From assembly GCA_034190875.2 (NCBI GenBank), contig CM067357.1:2165448-2229447 (forward strand): 64,000 nucleotides of DNA, in the 5' to 3' direction. Shown here one piece after another: positions 58,699-64,000 of the stretch. Position 1 is the first letter of the stretch; the number at the start of each line of letters is the position of its first letter. The notes under the pieces are model-generated. The model was given only the letters and a program-made list of their open reading frames with translations. It made no database searches and was not told the DNA's origin. Both the position numbers and the translations under genes were made by a program. Origin of the DNA: Urechis unicinctus. Its lineage: Eukaryota; Annelida; Polychaeta; Xenopneusta; Urechidae.

Positions 58699-60861
58699 AT
58701 GGCAAGCAAGAAGAGATGTGGAGATTGTCTTCTAAGTGATAGAACAATCAGGTGGAGAGCTGCTGCTGAAGCACAAACTCTTGTGGATGAATTAATGGTT
58801 GGAAATCATACGAATATTGCTGCAGATGTTTCTTCTTTATCCAATTGTGTTTTGGCTGAAGCATCGGCAAGTGAACAAATGGAGGACAATAACGAGTGTT
58901 TTTGTTGCGAATCATCCCAAACAATGCAGTTCAAATGATGATGTCGACATCATTGATATGCACAATATGTTTGATGATCATATTGATGATGGTATTTCCG
59001 GCGAAGAAGATGGTGAAGATGGTGTTAGCAGTGATGGTGAATGTAAGATGATGATGATGACGATGATGATGACGATGACAATGATAATGAAATTGGTGTG
59101 CTTGTTGATAAGCTCAGAGACTGGGTCATTGAATGTGATACACCTCTATCACACACCAACAGATTATTGTTGATTCTCAGGAATTACTTCCCCGGTTTGC
59201 CAAAAGATGCCCGCACACTTCTTCATACTCGCCGCACATATGAAATTGCAGATGTAGCGGGAGGCAAGTATCATCACTTTGGGATAGGTGAGAATATACG
59301 CTCACAGTTGCAGAGGTCAAACAACTTGCTTCCCCTGGAGGAGTTATCTTTGCAACTCAACATTGATGGGCTGCCACTCTTCAAGAGTAGCTCAGAATCA
59401 TTCTGGCCTATTCTGGGTCTGTTGCAACAGCAAATAAATGCTGAGCCGTTTGTTATTGGCCTTTGGATTGGAAGGTCGAAGCCAAACAGTTCCAGTGATT
59501 TCATGGCAAAGTTTGTTGATGCAATGAAGGATATAGAAGTCACCGGTGTGCACCATAATGATAAAACATATAAAGTCAAGATTGTAAATGTCATTTGTGA
59601 TACTCCAGATCGAGCATTTGTAAAGAGAACCAAAGGTCACACTGGCTATTATGGATGTGATTATTGCGTTCAGAGGGGTGAGAGTATTGAGCATAGGATG
59701 TCTTTCCCGGAAACTAATGCACTTCCAAGAAATGATGTTATGTTCAACGAGATGGCGTATGATGACCACCAGCACGGTGAAACAAGTCTATGTCAACTCA
59801 ATATTGGCATGGTATCTCAGTTCCCCATGGATTACATGCATTTGGTGTGCCTTAGTGTAATGAAAAAGTTAATGGGTTTTTGGATGAGCGGGCGCCTCAA
59901 ATTGGGAGGTTGAAGTCATATGGTGAGGCAAATATCTGACAGCCTGAATAATTTAGGGAAGCATTTACCTCGTGAATTTCTGAGGAAAGGGAGATCAATT
60001 GCAGAAATTGAACGTTGGAAGGCAACAGAGTTTCGCACCTTTCTGCTTTACACTGGACCTGTAGCTTTGAGAGGGAATCTACCTAGCCAGCTCTATGACA
60101 ACTTCATGTTGTTCTTTGCCCCAAAATGTATACTAAGTGATGTGAATCTCTGTTCTGATTTTTGTGATTTTGCTGATAGTCTTCTCAAATTATTCATTGA
60201 CCATTTCAGTCGGATATACGGACAAACTCACTTGGTGTATAATGTTCATGCTTTGACACACCTAGCATCACATGCTCGTCAATATGGCACGCTCCACAGC
60301 TTTTCAAACTTCCCATTCGAAAATTACCTGCAGTCCATCAAAAAAATGGTGAGAAAACCAAAGCTGCCTCTGTCTCAAGTGATTCGACGACTTGCAGAGA
60401 AAATGCAGTACATGAAGCCAGTGAAAGAGCCTAGATCATATTGTAAAAGGAAACATGGTCTTGGACCTGTGCCTGATGGTATGGAGGAGTGGGAACAGTA
60501 CAAGGAAATCCTTTTTTTAAAGTTTATGTTATGTACCAGACAACCAGATAATGCCATATCTGTTGGAAACATCACATATGTAGTCAGAAATATTTTGAAA
60601 AAAAAAACCAATGTCCTGCATCTTGTCTGTCAAGCATTTGATAATAAGACTGACTTCTTTAAGTATCCAGTTGATTCAGGTCGTCTAAACATCTGGTCAG
60701 TTTCAAAATTAAGAGAAGAGAAGGTAGTTGTTGATGTGTCTAGTGTCACTTCAAAAGTGGTACTGCTCCCCTATAAAAACAGTTTGTGTATATCCCACTT
60801 CTTCAAGCAGTATAAATATCTAGGAACTTCTATTGAAAAAAGAATGGCAGATGTAGTTTAG
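58699..60861 (+). pseudogene. Gene A copy 2: TNP2/CACTA-like transposase
   Basis: The start at 58699 (MASKKRCGDCLLSDRT) lies 4 bases after CTTGCAG, so an upstream exon is possible. An acidic linker with a GAT-repeat (59045-59090) needs two frame changes. From there to 60861 one frame runs except for a single TGA at 59911-59913. In order: LLILRNYFPGLPKDARTLL, GGKYHHFGIGENI, NIDGLPLFKSSSESFWPILG, VNVICDTPDRAFVKRTKGHT, GYYGCDYCVQRG, QFPMDYMHLVCLSVMKKL, WKATEFRTFLLYTGPVALRG, HLVYNVHALTHLASHA and FPFENYLQSIKKMVRKP. The block order resembles TNP2 transposases of CACTA elements (DGxxxF..SS..WP, then PA/PD..A..GH.GY..C..C). The copy at 39878-48967 is its paralogue. Only one stop in the core suggests recent decay. 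Confidence 0.8.
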
Positions 60862-61326
60862 ATATGTTTCTCTATGAAGAACTAACTGCAATTGATAGTT
60901 TGTTCATATAAGGCTCTATGATGGCATCCTAATAGTTAAGCCTCTCCTTTACCTACATGTTTATTGGGTAAATAGATATTTGTTAATTTTCTGTTTGTAA
61001 ACCCTTATTGTGCACTTGTTTTACATTGTTTAAATTAAATTAGGTCATATCTACTTACCTCAATTTGTGTCACACCTAACCTTCAGTTTCTGTTAAACTA
61101 GTCATTGAACTTGTGTCATTTCCTTTCCAATTTTGTGTCATATCTTTGCCTTTCAAAAATTATTTTGTAAACTGTTGCATTTTCTGTTGTCATATCAGAA
61201 ACAATCTGTTTCTGCCATTTACACACAAGTTCAATAAACTTTCTTGTTTTTCTCCAACACCTCGTTGATTATTCCCATAAAAATAAGCTAGTGTTCACAC
61301 ATTATTTTGAATCTACACTGTTTCAG

Positions 61327-61921
61327 GATGTATGCTGTTGTATGCTTTATGGATGAAAATTCCGTCTCTGTTGTGCCTAAGATATGGCTTAGACGTAAGA
61401 GTGAGAGAATGATTTGCAGCTGGCCTGCTGTGAAAGGAGACGCTTTAAACAAAGCCATTGAGAAAAGAGTACCATCTGAACCATGCTGGACTGAGTTTTC
61501 AGTCAGCATTCTTGTTGAAACTGGTAAGAGTCGTTGATTTAATTTGCATTTACTTGTTAAAGTTATATAAATTATCAAACCTTGATTCCTGTAACCCTAT
61601 TGCTTGTGTATTTAATTGTATTTATTGATATGCGTAGATAACTATGAGAAAGCCAGAAGGAAGTGTCTGAAGGCAGAGGAGCACACAAGCTCTGACTTGG
61701 GTACAACCGATGATGACGGGAGAAGGAAGTATGATATGATCACCTAAGCCTACATCAAATGTCATTGATGTGTATTTATTTACTAAGAACTTAAAAGTGT
61801 CAGAATATTGTGTTGCTGGTTTATTGGTGAGATGATGTGTGTTAAAATGCTATAATGTTTGATCTGATCCCATCAGGAAGAAGGTCCCTGCGAGACTGGA
61901 AGATACCGATGAGTCGGAATG
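61327..61921 (+). CDS. Gene B copy 2: small protein, three exons, 3' end lost
   Basis: Exon 1 (61327-61523) follows TGTTTCAG; ATG at 61328: MYAVVCFMDENSVSVVPKIW, WPAVKGDALNKAIEKR, WTEFSVSILVETG; donor GTAAGA. Exon 2 (61638-61728, after TGCGTAG) reads NYEKARRKCLKAEEHTS and an acidic DDDGRRK; donor GTATGA. Exon 3 (61877-61921, after CATCAG) reads KKVPARLEDTDESEW; donor-like GTTTGT. All phases join without a stop (GAA ACT G/AT AAC; AGA AGG AA/G AAG). The module Y..ArrK..kAE..SD is known to me from uncharacterised invertebrate proteins. It lies 466 bases after gene A, as in copy 1. Further exons are cut off by the LINE starting near 61995. The function is unknown; a DNA-binding accessory role is a guess. 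Confidence 0.65.
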
Positions 61922-61994
61922 GTTTGTACACTATATTGTTTGGGCTTTGAATACCTGTTTGCATAATGGTAATATGTATTTTGTATATATTTAT

Positions 61995-64000
61995 AGGGGC
62001 ACACCAACACTAGTGTGTTATATGTTGCCCAAGAGAAATTACTATTGCCTTAGGAAGCAAGAGGGTATAACAAATCACGAGTACGAAAAAGGAGGTCTGT
62101 GAAAATACCGATTAGGCACAATTATTAAGTAGCAACTAACAGGGTTAAAACTAAGTTCAAATTTTTCACTGCCGATGCCAAAAACGTAATAGTATGATAA
62201 ATTGAACAAGTATATGAGGAATTTTTAACATTGATCTATTACACATACCACTACTTATGAATTTTGGAAGTATTGTATGGTAAGTATAGGGTTTAACGGC
62301 ACACCAACACTAGTGTTATATGGTGCCTACTTAAGGAGGGGTTAATACGAGTACGAAAGGATAAGAAGGAGTCAAGGGTTAAAACTCTAAATAAAAATTA
62401 AATCATTAGTATGGATTCACCCTTTCAATTATATAATAATTTGAAAGGGTTTAAAATCTATAGAAAAGTCGATTTCTTATGAATCCAAATCTTGGAAATC
62501 AGCACATTCAAAAATAATTCTGAAGGGTTTGAAGCGATTTGACAATAAATCAGCACATTCGATGAGAATGTGCTTGACAGTGTAGGCGCATGACAAGGAA
62601 TACAGGGATGGGCTCATCCCTTAGTAGAAAGGCATGAGTTGTATAGGTGTGTCCTATACGAGCGCGAGCAAGAACAACCTCTTCTCTTCGGCTCTCTCTG
62701 CAGCTGTGTGGCCACTCCCCAAGTTGAGGCTGGATTTCGTAAAGTTTGTTTGGAATGGATTCATCCCACTGGTCCTGCCATTTCTGTTTAAAAAATTGGA
62801 CGACCTGAGGTTTAAAGTCTGTAAAGGGGACTTTGACCTCAGTCACATTCATGTTGAGGGCTTCCTTGGCAGCTCTGTCTGCCCTCTCATTACCAGGGAT
62901 ACCAACATGACTCGGCACCCATACGAACAAAATATTCTTGCCACGATCTGTCAATTGAGAATATAAAAGCACAAAATTTAAAATAAAACCATTACTCCCT
63001 GTGATTGCCTCCAGGGCAGACAGGGAGTCGGAAAACACAGCAAAACGCTTTTTACTGGATTGGGCAATAAGGCCAAGTGCAATGGAAAGAGCTTTAAGCT
63101 CAGCGTGGAAAATTGACAGTGGAGGTGGTAGGCTCATGTTAAAAACACATTTCCCCATAATGGCTGCAGCTCCAATTTTATTGTCTTCTTTCGAACCGTC
63201 TGTGTAAAGGGCAGAACGGTCCGAATATTTATCCTTTATCTCTCTAAATTGGTGAAGGAAAAAATCAGGCTCGTGAGATCCCTTCGTGTAAGTTGTCAGC
63301 AATTTATCCACTGTTGGGGTTTTCAATTGCCATGGGGGAGACCATACAGTCTCAACCGCCACGGCATTCAAGTTAGAGCATGACCCATCCAGCGATTCTC
63401 CGATACGCAGACCGAACGAAGGGATAGCATTCGGCCTACTCTCATAAAAATGGATATTTCCAGGATTAAAAACAGCATCAAATGCAGGATTCTTGGGGTT
63501 AGACCTTATGCGTAAGGCATACTGAATGGCAAGCTGCTCGCTTCGAACCCCAAGTGGTGCCTCTTTGGCTTGCACATGTACACTGGGAATGGGAGAGGTT
63601 CTCAAAGCCCCGAGGCAAAGCCTCCGAGCTTGGTTTTGGACAGTATCCAATTTTCTTAGATATGAGCGACGGGCAGCACCATATATAAAAGAGCCATATT
63701 CAAACTTGGAGCGCACTAGTGACCGGTAAAGCCGTAAAAGGACTTTCCGGTCCGCTCCCCAATCAGTATTGGACAACATCTTTAAAAGATTGATTGCTTT
63801 AAAACATTTCTTACGCAGGTAAGAAATGTGAGCTTTAAAATTGAGCTTCCTGTCAAAAATTATTCCACCACAGGAATAACATTGCCATCAAGGGTGAGGA
63901 CTGGGTCTGGATGGATATTTCTTTTGTTGCAAAAATGCATACAGACAGTTTTTGATTTAGAGAATTTAAATCCGTTTTCATCCATGTTTGGATGTTATTG
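61995..64000 (-). mobile_element. LINE subfamily B, mosaic 3' end, runs off the window
   Basis: 61995-62280 is a 3' UTR of a distinct subfamily (GGGCACACCAACACTAGTGT, then TTATATGTTGCCCAAG). 62280-62790 is nearly identical to the 3' end of subfamily A, though with small deletions and shuffled words in 62390-62560. From about 62790 rightwards the sequence again diverges strongly from A while encoding the same domains. Two LINE 3' ends are thus stacked, with A-type sequence inserted into or converted onto a B element. Confidence 0.82.
62550..63779 (-). CDS. LINE B ORF2, C-terminal part (RT thumb, RNase H)
   Basis: 409 codons read LLRLYRSLVRSKFEYGSFIY, SPPWQLKTPTVDKLL, then RNase H with YTDGSK, AELKALSIAL, SDSLSALEA and GNERADRAAKEA. 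The last roughly 60 residues (SIPNKLYEIQPQLGEWPHSC and on) are A-type, and the frame leaves the family's C-terminal CCHC knuckle at VFLVMRLHC because of small deletions near 62590. Upstream, 63780-64000 continues the RT in a shifted frame (one base off near 63866), so the element is damaged. It is not a shadow of the plus-strand frames at 62634 or 63001. Confidence 0.82.
   Translation of the reverse strand: MLSNTDWGADRKVLLRLYRSLVRSKFEYGSFIYGAARRSYLRKLDTVQNQARRLCLGALRTSPIPSVHVQAKEAPLGVRSEQLAIQYALRIRSNPKNPAFDAVFNPGNIHFYESRPNAIPSFGLRIGESLDGSCSNLNAVAVETVWSPPWQLKTPTVDKLLTTYTKGSHEPDFFLHQFREIKDKYSDRSALYTDGSKEDNKIGAAAIMGKCVFNMSLPPPLSIFHAELKALSIALGLIAQSSKKRFAVFSDSLSALEAITGSNGFILNFVLLYSQLTDRGKNILFVWVPSHVGIPGNERADRAAKEALNMNVTEVKVPFTDFKPQVVQFFKQKWQDQWDESIPNKLYEIQPQLGEWPHSCRESRREEVVLARARIGHTYTTHAFLLRDEPIPVFLVMRLHCQAHSHRMC

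Noticed and set aside
59274..60611. Minus-strand frames at 59274-59775 and 60375-60611
   Set aside because: Antisense to gene A copy 2.

Overview
The window looks like repeat-dense, intergenic chromosome from a marine invertebrate, most likely a mollusc or another lophotrochozoan. The evidence is introns with GT..AG borders, long (TA)n, (GA)n and (GTGA)n arrays, several decayed eukaryotic DNA transposons and I-superfamily LINEs with an RNase H domain. I see no bacterial operon, RBS or CRISPR logic. The species assignment is inference. I see no certain host gene; the best candidate is a damaged C2H2 zinc-finger gene at 49.9-50.6 kb.

Left part (1-39.8 kb): a 41-bp minisatellite (1-1753), then mostly non-coding sequence built of dispersed repeats. 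Four mobile elements stand out. (i) A 3.4-kb element at 4998-8382 has perfect 15-bp terminal inverted repeats, longer subterminal inverted homology and a 7-bp target duplication, and carries one hAT-like transposase gene with two frameshifts. (ii) A decayed tyrosine recombinase (14375-15104) sits between two inverted arms (13190-13616 and 15440-15675). (iii) A Tigger/pogo-type element (18017-19547) has lost its catalytic domain by internal deletion. (iv) A dispersed repeat family of at least 1.1-1.7 kb recurs at 9.5-11.1, 28.5-30.2 and 34.5-36.4 kb, with fragments at 30.9-31.3 and 32.1-32.2 kb. Satellite-like stretches lie at 21.5-23.2, 26.0-26.3 and 38.5-39.0 kb.

Right part (39.8-64 kb): a nest of coding mobile elements. 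Two paralogous copies of a two-gene unit occur here. Gene A is a TNP2/CACTA-like transposase-type protein and gene B a small multi-exon protein (39.9-49.8 kb and 58.7-61.9 kb). In the first copy a 7.29-kb LINE (40469-47761, minus strand) has jumped into gene A and is flanked by a 16-bp target duplication, so both halves of the reading frame still match. The LINE itself carries a 1.4-kb foreign segment flanked by 200-bp direct copies of its own ORF2. Between the two units lies an IS4EU/ISL2EU-like region: a SWIM + YqaJ nuclease gene on the plus strand, with a DDE_4 transposase pseudogene antisense inside one of its introns. The nuclease gene is cut off by a 3' LINE fragment, and a MULE-type SWIM transposase remnant follows. 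The window ends in a second LINE subfamily whose 3' end is a mosaic with the first.

Short elements at 34.05-34.46 and 51.15-51.57 kb consist only of the LINE's 5' untranslated region joined to its 3' end. They look like internally deleted, non-autonomous LINE partners.
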